Both the position numbers and the translations under genes were made by a program. Below, one piece after another: positions 1 to 6,814 of a stretch of DNA of 9,729 bases (positions are counted from its first letter, which is position 1; the number at the start of each line of letters is the position of its first letter). The notes under the pieces were generated by a model. The model was not told the origin of the DNA, made no database searches, and saw only the letters and a program-made list of their open reading frames with translations. Source of the DNA: Thermodesulfobacteriales bacterium (lineage in GTDB: Bacteria; Desulfobacterota_D; UBA1144; Nemesobacterales; UBA2774); NCBI GenBank assembly GCA_004525335.1, contig SPCL01000076.1, positions 1 to 9,729 of the forward strand. The letters are read 5' to 3'.

Positions 1-371
1 ACGTCTATTTTATTTTTTCTGAGCCAAAGAGGGGATGTGACTATCAAGGAGAGCATATCAATAATGTTAAGTAAAACTGAAAGGAATTTCATTAAAGTGT
101 CTAAGTAGCCAGTCTGATTATTACCCTCTTTTTGAAAGACTATTCCTAGACGTGGTCTTCTTAAGTTTTCAGGGAATCTTTTATCAAGGATAATATTTTC
201 ATAAATGCCCTCTGCCTTAAGACGTTCAGAAAAGACTTCATCTTTAGGGATTAAAACATAAGGGATAATCTGAGATCTATCCAGATACTTTAGTATATAA
301 AAAAGGCTCTTGCCGGGCCCGCCGTCTCTGATTGAATGATTGAGAAAAAGTACGCGTGGTAGTGAATTCAT
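1..371 (-). CDS. GT4-type glycosyltransferase, N-terminal part (3' end outside window)
   Basis: Reading leftward from ATG at 371-369, the frame stays open to the window edge (123 complete codons). The protein begins MNSLPRVLFLNHSIRDGGPG, a beta strand followed by a Gly-rich loop and Lys-Ser-Leu. This is the usual opening of the acceptor-binding Rossmann half of GT-B glycosyltransferases of family 4 (typical pattern: hydrophobic strand, NH/S, GG-x-x-x-S-L). Family members transfer a sugar from a nucleotide-sugar to a lipid or glycan acceptor at the cytoplasmic face of the membrane. The donor-binding C-terminal half is not in the window, so substrate and activity cannot be inferred. A hydrophobic stretch near residues 96-115 may be a core helix or membrane-associating segment. 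Only a weak GTAGG lies upstream of the ATG. It is divergent from the lipoprotein gene at 516, with 144 bp between them. Confidence 0.72.
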   Translation of the reverse strand, partial: MNSLPRVLFLNHSIRDGGPGKSLFYILKYLDRSQIIPYVLIPKDEVFSERLKAEGIYENIILDKRFPENLRRPRLGIVFQKEGNNQTGYLDTLMKFLSVLLNIIDMLSLIVTSPLWLRKNKID

Positions 372-415
372 TTAATATGCCTACGTAAGATATGGATTAT
401 GCAATTTACCATGAC

Positions 416-421
416 ATTATA
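416..421 (-). promoter_or_regulatory. Candidate -10 box for the glycosyltransferase gene
   Basis: Read on the minus strand this is a perfect TATAAT. A start about 7 nt downstream would give a leader of roughly 38 nt before the ATG at 371. No good -35 hexamer lies at 16-18 bp, so this is a weak call in an AT-rich gap. Confidence 0.3.
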
Positions 422-430
422 AAATAGGCT

Positions 431-460
431 AATCGATAATATTTAATGCAAAATCGATAA
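431..460. repeat. Two copies of AATCGATAA spaced 21 bp apart
   Basis: AATCGATAA occurs at 431-439 and again at 452-460. The two copies are in the same orientation with start-to-start spacing of 21 bp, two helical turns. Each contains the palindromic core ATCGAT. They lie immediately upstream of the TATAAT at 470-475, where a -35 element would be expected but is not recognisable. That placement fits binding of a dimeric regulator on one DNA face, but this is inference. Confidence 0.4.
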
Positions 461-469
461 AGGCTTAGG

Positions 470-475
470 TATAAT
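470..475 (+). promoter_or_regulatory. Candidate -10 box for the lipoprotein gene
   Basis: A perfect TATAAT lies 40 bp before the ATG at 516, which would give a leader of about 34 nt carrying the GGAG at 507-510. There is no convincing -35 box at 16-18 bp and no TGn extension. Expression may therefore need an activator, possibly through the AATCGATAA repeats just upstream. Confidence 0.45.
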
Positions 476-515
476 ATATTCTAACAATCTTAAGGAATGA
501 TCCCTTGGAGAACCA

Positions 516-1397
516 ATGAAACCAGTAAACAAAAAATATCTACTTAAAATGGCATTCTCTATTTTCTTCATATCATTCTTAACTGTTGGCGGTTGCGACG
601 TCGAATTTGGAGGCACGGGTACTAGCAGCGGCAACGGAAGTATTACAGGGGATATTATTATTGAAGGTGAGATTTTAAACTTTTCTGAGTTAGGTGAGAT
701 TACTGTTACAGCTACGGAGAACAACTTCCGTCTGGATAGAACTACCACTGATGAATTAGGGAACTTCAAGCTACAGTTTAGGTCATCGAGCGAAGAAGTT
801 ACTTTAGAATTTGAAGCCGATTCATTTAATGCCGAAAGACCTAATATTAGAGTAGTGGGAAACAGCACAACAATATTGGATATTACTCTGCAGCAAAACC
901 CTACACTAATAACGATCGAGCGCTGGCAGGTCTTTCAGAATACCTTATCTCTCTCAGGTGATACAAATTTAGAATTCATTGAAAGCATAGTGGAATTTAA
1001 TATAGAAGGAAACGGTGGAAACTGCATATTTGCTAGTGGTACGAGTTTTATTAATTATCAAGTTAAAAGTATCAATATAACTGATTGTAGAGAAGGGATA
1101 AGAATGCAAACCGAAGCTTCTATCATTCTACAAGCTGACGAGAGTATAATTATATCAAGTAATCAAGATGCAATTATAACTCTTGATGATTCATCAGTAG
1201 AGATAGGACAGACTACTAATCCTATTAATAACACAGTTGCAATAACTTCAGCAAACCAATTTGGTATTAACGCTGCGGGTAATTCTGTAGTGACTATCAA
1301 TCCAGAAAATGAATGTTCTATAAGTGGTGGAGGAGGGGCTGTAAATGAGTTTGCTAGCGGCACTGTTGGTACCTCAAACTGCACACTCTCACTTTGA
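516..1397 (+). CDS. Putative secreted lipoprotein with carboxypeptidase-regulatory-like and beta-helix-like regions
   Basis: The 293-residue product starts with a positively charged n-region (Lys2, Lys6, Lys7, Lys11) and a hydrophobic core at about 12-24, ending in VGGC with Cys27. This resembles a lipobox, although Gly at -2 is less usual. After a Gly/Ser-rich linker (31-43), residues about 44-127 look like a carboxypeptidase-regulatory-like (CarboxypepD_reg, Ig-like) domain: GxIxxE, TVTAT, then TTTDELGNFKLQF. From about 130 to the end, short strands rich in Ile, Val, Ser and Asn recur roughly every 20 residues, typical of a right-handed beta-helix. Four cysteines (170, 191, 267, 289) could form two disulfides outside the cytoplasm. 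The start is supported by GGAG at 507-510, five bases before the ATG; a start at Met12 would lose the charged n-region. I cannot assign a molecular function. Outer-membrane attachment is inference. Confidence 0.7.
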   Translation: MKPVNKKYLLKMAFSIFFISFLTVGGCDVEFGGTGTSSGNGSITGDIIIEGEILNFSELGEITVTATENNFRLDRTTTDELGNFKLQFRSSSEEVTLEFEADSFNAERPNIRVVGNSTTILDITLQQNPTLITIERWQVFQNTLSLSGDTNLEFIESIVEFNIEGNGGNCIFASGTSFINYQVKSINITDCREGIRMQTEASIILQADESIIISSNQDAIITLDDSSVEIGQTTNPINNTVAITSANQFGINAAGNSVVTINPENECSISGGGGAVNEFASGTVGTSNCTLSL

Positions 1398-1406
1398 TGG
1401 TGACGT

Positions 1407-1442
1407 CTCGTTGGGAATAATAAAAATAGGAGTATTCCCGAG
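1407..1442. repeat. Inverted repeat (hairpin) between convergent genes
   Basis: GGGAATA (1413-1419) pairs with TATTCCC (1433-1439) around a 13-nt loop, and CTC/GAG can add three pairs outside a GTT bulge. It sits just after the lipoprotein stop codon, in the 141-bp gap facing phaR. There is no T-run on either side, so it is not a typical intrinsic terminator. It could protect an mRNA 3' end or be chance. Confidence 0.35.
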
Positions 1443-1538
1443 TAGAGCTAGGAAACATTATGACGGTAGATGCTATCCGTGTTAAATTGCAGAAATTGGT
1501 TATTTAAAAGAGGGAATGCTGTACAGGTAAGTTAAAAA

Positions 1539-2120
1539 CTACTTTTCTTTGTCTAAAGAATTAACTTTTTTCTCAAGCTCTTTCATTTTTTCCATTAATA
1601 GCTCTACATCACTTGCTCGAGGATTACCACTATCCTTATAGCCTTCCCCACTTTTTACCGGGTCTACATCTTTCGTGTTATCAGAAGTGGGATTATTATT
1701 AATTTCAAACTCCGTAGGCATATTCAATTCTTCAGGGTACCAGCCCATTTGCTGCCACATGTGTATATTTTTTTTATAGTTATCCTTTAGGTAATTATAA
1801 GGCTGAAACATCATGAGGAAATAATTCTCAAAGAAGTCTTTTGCTACCTGGTTCCCGTATTTTATTAACATATGCAAAAAAGGTACCGGGAGTATATCTT
1901 CTCTATTTTTTTCACTCTCTAAAATAACTTGGATTAAAATCACCTTGGTGATATTTTCTCCTGATTGAGAATCAAATACTTTTATTTCGCTGCCTTCACG
2001 GATAAGTGTCGTAATATCTTCAAGAGTGACGTAACGTTTGTTTGTAGAGTCGTATAATCTTCTATTACTGTACTTTTTAATTGTTATTTGATCGTTAATT
2101 TGTCTTTGTTCAATCGGCAT
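1539..2120 (-). CDS. phaR: Polyhydroxyalkanoate synthesis regulator PhaR
   Basis: PhaR represses phasin and PHA-granule genes and binds both DNA and nascent PHA granules, so that repression lifts when polymer accumulates. The 193-residue protein carries the hallmark N-terminal DNA-binding domain (about residues 11-72) with IKKYSNRRLYDS at 14-25, followed by YVTLEDI and KVFDSQSGENIT. The next part (about 73-120), with ILPVPFLHMLIKYGN and a WQQMGW stretch, matches the PHB-accumulation domain. The C-terminus (171-193) is charged with leucine spacing and may form a short coiled coil. The ATG at 2120-2118 has no Shine-Dalgarno sequence, but a good promoter ends seven bases before it, so the message is probably leaderless. 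No PHA synthase, phasin or depolymerase is in the window, so the family role is transferred. It is convergent with the lipoprotein gene and divergent from ilvE. Confidence 0.88.
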   Translation of the reverse strand: MPIEQRQINDQITIKKYSNRRLYDSTNKRYVTLEDITTLIREGSEIKVFDSQSGENITKVILIQVILESEKNREDILPVPFLHMLIKYGNQVAKDFFENYFLMMFQPYNYLKDNYKKNIHMWQQMGWYPEELNMPTEFEINNNPTSDNTKDVDPVKSGEGYKDSGNPRASDVELLMEKMKELEKKVNSLDKEK

Positions 2121-2127
2121 TAGTATA

Positions 2128-2155
2128 ATTATTCAAAGAAACTATGCCGAGTCAA
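2128..2155 (-). promoter_or_regulatory. phaR promoter placing transcription start at the ATG
   Basis: On the minus strand TTGACT (2155-2150, five of six consensus bases) is followed after 16 bp by AATAAT (2133-2128, five of six). Seven bases separate the -10 box from the phaR ATG, so transcription should begin at or next to the start codon. This agrees with the absence of any Shine-Dalgarno sequence. The -35 boxes of phaR and ilvE are 18 bp apart, back to back. Confidence 0.6.
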
Positions 2156-2173
2156 GAAATAATCACCCAATAC

Positions 2174-2202
2174 TTGACAAGTCCTAATAAACAAAGGATT
2201 AT
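2174..2202 (+). promoter_or_regulatory. ilvE promoter
   Basis: A perfect TTGACA (2174-2179) is followed after 17 bp by GATTAT (2197-2202, four of six). The predicted start near 2209 gives a leader of about 40 nt that contains AGGAG at 2236-2240. No leader peptide rich in Ile, Leu or Val and no attenuator-like hairpin is visible in that leader. Confidence 0.6.
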
Positions 2203-2248
2203 TTTATATTCTTAGTACAATTTATCTTATAGAATAGGAGTTCTGTGG

Positions 2249-3205
2249 ATGGATAATTCACACTACAAAATATGGTTCAATGGAGGGTTTGTTGCGTGGG
2301 AAGATGCTAAAGTTCATAGCCTTACCCACACGCTTCACTATGGACTGGCTGTATTTGAGGGAATAAGGGCATATAAATGTGATGAAGAGAAGTCTGCAGT
2401 GTTCAGATTAAAAGAGCATGTAGACCGTCTTTATGCTTCTGCGCATATAGCTAATATAAAAATTCCATTTACTAAAGAACAAACCACTGAAGCTATATTA
2501 GAGCTTCTTTCCATAAATGAACTAGACGCCGCATATATTAGACCTATTGCCTATATTGGCGGCGGCAAGATAGGCCTGCACCCTGGGGATAATCCGATTG
2601 AACTAGTAATAGCAGCATACCCATGGGGAACCTATTTAGGTGAGGGCGCTTTATCAAAAGGTATAACCACAAAAATATCCTCCTTTACCAGAATGGGCGT
2701 TAATTCCTTTATGACTAAAGCAAAAATTAGCGGCAACTATGCCAATTCTGTAATGGCCAAGGTTGAAGCTACATCGCTGGGGTTCGACGAAGCTATATTA
2801 TTAGACAGTGAAGGTTACGTTGCGGAAGGAAGCGGTGAGAATATATTCATAGTAAGAAACGGCATTCTAAAGACCCCCCCACTCACTTCGGTACTAGAGG
2901 GTATTACCCGTGATGCTGTAATCCAAATAGCTAAAGATGAAGGTATAGAATTTACTAGTGAGAGGTTTACCAGAGACGAACTATACATCGCTGATGAGGC
3001 CTTCTTCACCGGTACTGCTGCTGAAATCACTCCTATCAGAGAAGTTGATAAGAGGACAATCGGTGAGGGTAAACCGGGGCCGATAACCAAGAAATTTCAA
3101 TCAAGGTTCTTTGATATTGTTCAAGGCCGAGACCCTCAATTCATGAACTGGCTAGAAATGTTTTTTACCACCCCCCCGCTTAAAGTAAAGAATGAGTCTT
3201 TATAA
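2249..3205 (+). CDS. ilvE: Branched-chain amino acid aminotransferase
   Basis: This fold-type IV PLP enzyme exchanges the amino group between glutamate and the 2-oxo acids of leucine, isoleucine and valine in the cytoplasm, the last step of their synthesis. The 318-residue protein has the N-terminal signature with WEDAKVHSLTHTLHYGLAVFEGIRAY (given in part: HYGLAVFEGIRAY, 30-42). Lys159 in KISGNY is the PLP Schiff-base lysine, and Glu193 in YVAEGSGENIF is the usual pyridine-N contact. The phosphate-binding stretches EGITRDAV (217-224) and GTAAEITPI (255-263) follow. The start is supported by AGGAG at 2236-2240, eight bases before the ATG. The C-terminus runs about 12 residues past the usual end and overlaps the next gene by 14 bp, which suggests translational coupling. 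D-amino-acid or aminodeoxychorismate-lyase relatives are less likely, given the branched-chain-type motifs and length. Confidence 0.93.
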   Translation: MDNSHYKIWFNGGFVAWEDAKVHSLTHTLHYGLAVFEGIRAYKCDEEKSAVFRLKEHVDRLYASAHIANIKIPFTKEQTTEAILELLSINELDAAYIRPIAYIGGGKIGLHPGDNPIELVIAAYPWGTYLGEGALSKGITTKISSFTRMGVNSFMTKAKISGNYANSVMAKVEATSLGFDEAILLDSEGYVAEGSGENIFIVRNGILKTPPLTSVLEGITRDAVIQIAKDEGIEFTSERFTRDELYIADEAFFTGTAAEITPIREVDKRTIGEGKPGPITKKFQSRFFDIVQGRDPQFMNWLEMFFTTPPLKVKNESL

Positions 3206-3644
3206 AGGGCACATAGCCGGCGGCGCCTTTGCTTTCATAATATATATTCTGATTCTGGTTGTTTTTTTCTCATTTAAACCTACTTATGAAGTTCTAATAT
3301 GGTTTGGTCTTTGTATTTTGGGATCAATCTGGCCTGATATTGATACAAATAGTCATGCACAAAAGTTGTTCTATGGATTTTTTATAGTATTAGACGGGAT
3401 TTTCCTTCTTTCGGGGCGCTATAAAGAAGCAGCGCTCCTAGGGTTCTTTGCCCTGCTGCCAATTATAGGCAAACACAGAGGCTGGACGCATTCAATCACA
3501 GCGGCGTTTATAGTGCCCTCACCTCTTATAATTCTTCCTCTAATTAAGCCTGAGCTTGGGATTGGAGGTCTTGAGTACTACACTCCTGTTGTTATAGGAT
3601 ATCTGAGCCACCTTATTTTGGACAAACAGTTTAAGCTATACTGA
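3192..3644 (+). CDS. YdjM/DUF457-type inner-membrane putative metal-dependent hydrolase
   Basis: The 150-residue protein has about four membrane segments (roughly 11-28, 34-47, 80-92 and 102-118) and the conserved polar motifs of the YdjM family. These are His7 in KGHIAGG, Pro48-Asp-Ile-Asp51, KHRGWTHS with His95 and His100, and GYLSHLILD with His140 and Asp144. The His/Asp set suggests a metal site at the membrane surface, and the family is often called metal-dependent hydrolase, but its substrate is not established. The ATG overlaps the 3' end of ilvE and has only a weak purine stretch (AAAG) before it, so translation probably depends on ribosomes finishing ilvE. The link to ilvE looks positional rather than metabolic. 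It ends 2 bp from the stop codon of the convergent sppA-like gene. Confidence 0.8.
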   Translation: MSLYKGHIAGGAFAFIIYILILVVFFSFKPTYEVLIWFGLCILGSIWPDIDTNSHAQKLFYGFFIVLDGIFLLSGRYKEAALLGFFALLPIIGKHRGWTHSITAAFIVPSPLIILPLIKPELGIGGLEYYTPVVIGYLSHLILDKQFKLY

Positions 3645-3649
3645 GCTCA
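3642..3649. other. Convergent stop codons joined in one palindrome
   Basis: The TGA ending the YdjM-like gene (3642-3644) and the TGA ending the sppA-like gene (minus strand, 3649-3647) are separated by GC only, forming the 8-bp palindrome TGAGCTCA. No terminator hairpin with a T-run is visible near either end, so transcripts from both strands probably extend into the opposing gene. Confidence 0.75.
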
Positions 3650-5299
3650 TTTGAGATTAATATCAAAAGGCATAATGGTTAAAACCTTTTCTCGATCAAG
3701 GGAATAGAAGTTATCGACAATATCTGAAAATTGATTAATTAGAGAAGAGCTCCTAAAGATAGATGAAAACTGAAAGCCTCTGGGTTCTGAATAATATTTA
3801 ACAACACAAATCCTATCCTCGGTTATTCCAGCTTGCTCTTTGGCAATTTGAACTGCAGTGTTTATCCCGCCCGTCTCATCTATTAGCCCAAGATCTTTGG
3901 CCTGCTTTCCGGTCCAAACGCGGCCTCTTGAAACTTTTTCTGCTTTTTTGAATTCCATCTTTCTTGAAACGGCGACTTTTCCAACAAACTGCTCGTAATA
4001 AAATCCCATTATCTCAAGAAGCTTCTTCTCTTCATCTTTTGAGAATCCCTTAGCAGGTGAATACATCAGTGCATTTTTAGCTTTAAGCACATATTCTTTA
4101 GAAATCCCCAACTTTTTATACAAACCGCTTAGATCAAATTTGCCTGACACGACTCCAATAGAGCCGGTTATTGTCATTGAATCGGCCACAATCTTATGTG
4201 CTCCCAAGGATATTAAATATCCTCCTGATGCAGCAACATCCGACATGGAAATGACTACCGGGATTTTTTGGGATATGTCTTCTATTTTTTTGCAGATCAA
4301 ATCAGAGGCAAGAGCTGAGCCGCCCGGACTTAATACTCTTAAGATAATTCCTTTTATATTTCTGTTTGAGGAGACATGATCAAGGAGTTTAATTAAAGAT
4401 TCAGACCCCATGCTCTTAACAGGACCACCTCCCCTGCTATTGCCCAAAGTAATCATTCCGGAATCAGCAATTATAGCAACATGAGGATAGTTGCTACTCA
4501 CTTTAGCGACGACTGAGCGCAGTTTATCTTTAATATTTAGCCTTCTAAGAAAATTTCCGCCTGCAATTAGATTTAATTTTATGCCTGCCAACCTTGAGGC
4601 CTCTTCCTCTATATCAGTTTCATAGAGGACGCCGTCAATAAGAGAAGCTTCCTTAGCTTTTTCCGGCAAATACGGCCCGTCATCAATCAGATTCTTTACA
4701 TTCTCAGAGCTAATCCCCCTTCCCTCTGAAATGAATTGCTCAAGCTGCTCTTCAAGATCACCGATTATAGAGTTAATCATCTCTTTATGGGGTTTGGACA
4801 TGGAACTCCGTGTAAAGGTCTCAGATGCGCTTTTAAACTCTCCAAAGCCCTTCATATGAGCCAGAACGCCAATTTTATCCAGAATGTCCTTATAAAAAGT
4901 AATTTCAGCTTTAAGCCCAAGTAGATTTATAGTAGTCCAGGGAGGTGTATAAATCGCATCTCCAGCAGAGGCAATTAGGTATTCAATATTTCCCCCGCTT
5001 TCCAAATAAACCAGTATCTTCTTCCCTTTTGCTCTAAGCTCAGAGAGTCTAGCTCTAATTAAATTTGCTCGAGCAAAACCTATTCGAAGATCACGGATTT
5101 TAAGTACCGCCCCCTTCACTTTAGGGCTTCTTTCAATACCGCTTAAGATCTTTTCGATATCCCAAAGAGTGAGTTTCTTCTTAGCCCCTATTGTAGGTAG
5201 TAAAGATTTCTCTTCCTCTTCGGAAATCTCTCCGCTTAAAGGAATCTCTACGAAATTAGCTTTCTCAAAAGCACCAAATAAATTATCAATAAAATCCAT
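3647..5299 (-). CDS. sppA: Signal peptide peptidase SppA-like S49 protease, tandem-domain form without membrane anchor
   Basis: S49 proteases of this type degrade cleaved signal peptides and other membrane-proximal peptides. The product is 550 residues and has two S49 domains. The N-terminal one carries the general-base lysine, Lys156 in GEFKSASE. The C-terminal one carries the nucleophile, Ser358 in DVAASGGY, followed by ITGSIGV and later GRVWTGKQAKDLGLID. The Lys-Ser distance of 202 residues agrees with the 200 in E. coli SppA (Lys209/Ser409). Compared with that protein, about 50 N-terminal residues, including the transmembrane anchor, are absent. They cannot be recovered upstream, because an in-frame TGA lies at 5314-5312. 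I chose the ATG at 5299-5297, with AGGA nine bases before it; a TTG at 5305-5303 with closer spacing would add two residues. It follows pepA by a few tens of bases on the same strand, so the two form an operon. Location is inferred to be cytoplasmic or peripheral. Confidence 0.88.
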   Translation of the reverse strand: MDFIDNLFGAFEKANFVEIPLSGEISEEEEKSLLPTIGAKKKLTLWDIEKILSGIERSPKVKGAVLKIRDLRIGFARANLIRARLSELRAKGKKILVYLESGGNIEYLIASAGDAIYTPPWTTINLLGLKAEITFYKDILDKIGVLAHMKGFGEFKSASETFTRSSMSKPHKEMINSIIGDLEEQLEQFISEGRGISSENVKNLIDDGPYLPEKAKEASLIDGVLYETDIEEEASRLAGIKLNLIAGGNFLRRLNIKDKLRSVVAKVSSNYPHVAIIADSGMITLGNSRGGGPVKSMGSESLIKLLDHVSSNRNIKGIILRVLSPGGSALASDLICKKIEDISQKIPVVISMSDVAASGGYLISLGAHKIVADSMTITGSIGVVSGKFDLSGLYKKLGISKEYVLKAKNALMYSPAKGFSKDEEKKLLEIMGFYYEQFVGKVAVSRKMEFKKAEKVSRGRVWTGKQAKDLGLIDETGGINTAVQIAKEQAGITEDRICVVKYYSEPRGFQFSSIFRSSSLINQFSDIVDNFYSLDREKVLTIMPFDINLK

Positions 5300-5333
5300 T
5301 AACAAAAATCCTCACTATAATCTTAAGAACTTC

Positions 5334-6806
5334 CTATTTTCCTGATAGATACTTTATTATCGTTCTTACACCAAAACCGGTGCCGCCTATAGGATTCCAT
5401 AAGCTTTCTTTTTCCATAAAGGCAGGTCCTGCAATATCGATATGGGCCCAGGGAACATCGCCAACAAAATTCTCCAAAAACATGGCTGCAGTAATTGCTC
5501 CCCCCATCTTGCTGCCAGCATTTTTTATGTCGGCAACACTGCTCTTTATCTCAGCCCTAAGCTCATCATCCATAGGTAGTTGCCAAGTCTTCTCACCCAC
5601 AGAGTCGGAAGCATTTCTTATTTTATCTATCAGTTTTTGATCATTGCCCATCACGCCGGCGGTGTAGCTGCCAAGCCCTACCATGCAAGCTCCTGTAAGG
5701 GTTGCAAGGTCTACAATCTCATCCACTTTGAGCTCTACTGCATATGAGAGAGCGTCAGAGAGAACTACACGTCCTTCAGCATCGGTATTTATAACCTCGA
5801 TTGTTTTCCCATTATAGGCATTTATCACATCATCAGGCTTATACGCTTTACCGCCTGTCATATTCTCGCATGAAGCAATTAATCCGTGGACTCGCACTTG
5901 GGGTTTTAGTACAGCTATGGCTTTCATCACTCCTAGAACCACTGCTGAGCCTCCCATGTCCATTTTCATCGTGCGCATGCTGTCAGGCGGCTTTAAGCAC
6001 AGGCCCCCTGAATCAAAAGTAATTCCTTTACCCACAACTGCTATAGTTTTTCTTGTCTTTTTTGCTGGTTCATAGGTAAGGTGTATAAACCTCGGGGGCT
6101 CCTCACTACCGCTTGATACTGCCATAAGTCCATTCATTCCTCTCTTTTCAATTTCAGCATAATCAAAAATTTCGCATTTCAAACCACCATCTTTTGCAAC
6201 TTGAGAAGCGACCTCTGCAAGCTTACTAGGAGTTAGGTACATAGGGGGTTCATTTACTAAATCACGCGCGAGGTTAGTGGAATCGGCAATGAGCCTGGCA
6301 AATTCGATCTCCTGTGTGAAAGTAGCTGCTTTAATTTTATTTGAGGAGAAGATTATTTTTTCTATTTTATTTTCGCTGGTGTTATTTGTTTTATACTTAT
6401 TAAATTCATAACTACCCAATAAAACACCTTCGGAAACGGCTAAAACATCACCCGGACTACTTGAAACCTCGGAACTAAAAACTGCAGAGGAAGAAATGTT
6501 TTTGATTTTCTTAATAACCAAAATGCCGACTTTTCTAAGTGTGTTTTGTGTGAACTCCGCCTTCTCACCCAATCCTACCAACAAAACTCTTTTTGATGCT
6601 ATCTTTCCAAGAGTGCTGCTGAGCATCAGAGACTTTCCCAGATCACCCTCAAAATCTTCTTCTTCTGAAAGATCTTTAAGAGCACCCTTAAGAGTATCGT
6701 TGACACTCTTAATAACACCGGAATATTTCTGTCCCTTGAAAATCCCCAAGACTAAAATATCAGCCTTTATCTTTAAAACCGATTCAGTACTTAGTATAAA
6801 TTCCAA
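5334..6806 (-). CDS. pepA: Leucyl aminopeptidase (M17 family, PepA-like)
   Basis: M17 enzymes are cytoplasmic hexamers with two metal ions that remove N-terminal residues, preferentially leucine, in the last steps of protein turnover; some also bind DNA. The 490-residue product has a diverged N-terminal macro-like domain (about 1-160) and a well conserved catalytic domain. Metal ligands are Lys260 (VVGK), Asp265 (TFDSGG), Asp283 (MDMGG), and Asp342 and Glu344 within NTDAEGR. Catalytic residues are Lys272 and Arg346. All lie exactly 10 positions before their E. coli PepA counterparts. The start is TTG at 6806-6804, chosen because GGAGGT stands eight bases before it and no in-frame ATG lies nearby. 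It is the first gene of a pepA-sppA operon and is divergent from arsR across a 272-bp gap. Confidence 0.93.
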   Translation of the reverse strand: MEFILSTESVLKIKADILVLGIFKGQKYSGVIKSVNDTLKGALKDLSEEEDFEGDLGKSLMLSSTLGKIASKRVLLVGLGEKAEFTQNTLRKVGILVIKKIKNISSSAVFSSEVSSSPGDVLAVSEGVLLGSYEFNKYKTNNTSENKIEKIIFSSNKIKAATFTQEIEFARLIADSTNLARDLVNEPPMYLTPSKLAEVASQVAKDGGLKCEIFDYAEIEKRGMNGLMAVSSGSEEPPRFIHLTYEPAKKTRKTIAVVGKGITFDSGGLCLKPPDSMRTMKMDMGGSAVVLGVMKAIAVLKPQVRVHGLIASCENMTGGKAYKPDDVINAYNGKTIEVINTDAEGRVVLSDALSYAVELKVDEIVDLATLTGACMVGLGSYTAGVMGNDQKLIDKIRNASDSVGEKTWQLPMDDELRAEIKSSVADIKNAGSKMGGAITAAMFLENFVGDVPWAHIDIAGPAFMEKESLWNPIGGTGFGVRTIIKYLSGK

Positions 6807-6814
6807 TTGATTGT

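Noticed and set aside
1..371. GGPGKS near the N-terminus looks like a nucleotide-binding P-loop.
   Set aside because: It follows the first beta strand and NHS, as in GT4 glycosyltransferases, and lacks the GxxxxGK[ST] spacing and downstream Walker B.
1460..1507. A 15-codon frame (MTVDAIRVKLQKLVI) with AGGA six bases before its ATG.
   Set aside because: Too short to separate from chance in AT-rich intergenic DNA; no family or conservation can be judged.
2122..2127. TATACT on the minus strand, one base before the phaR ATG, as a -10 box.
   Set aside because: It would start transcription inside the gene and its spacing to TTGACT is 22 bp; AATAAT at 2133-2128 fits much better.
2874..2880. C7 run inside ilvE as a possible frameshift.
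   Set aside because: The frame continues with the expected TPPLTSVLEGITRD motif on the far side, so it is intact.
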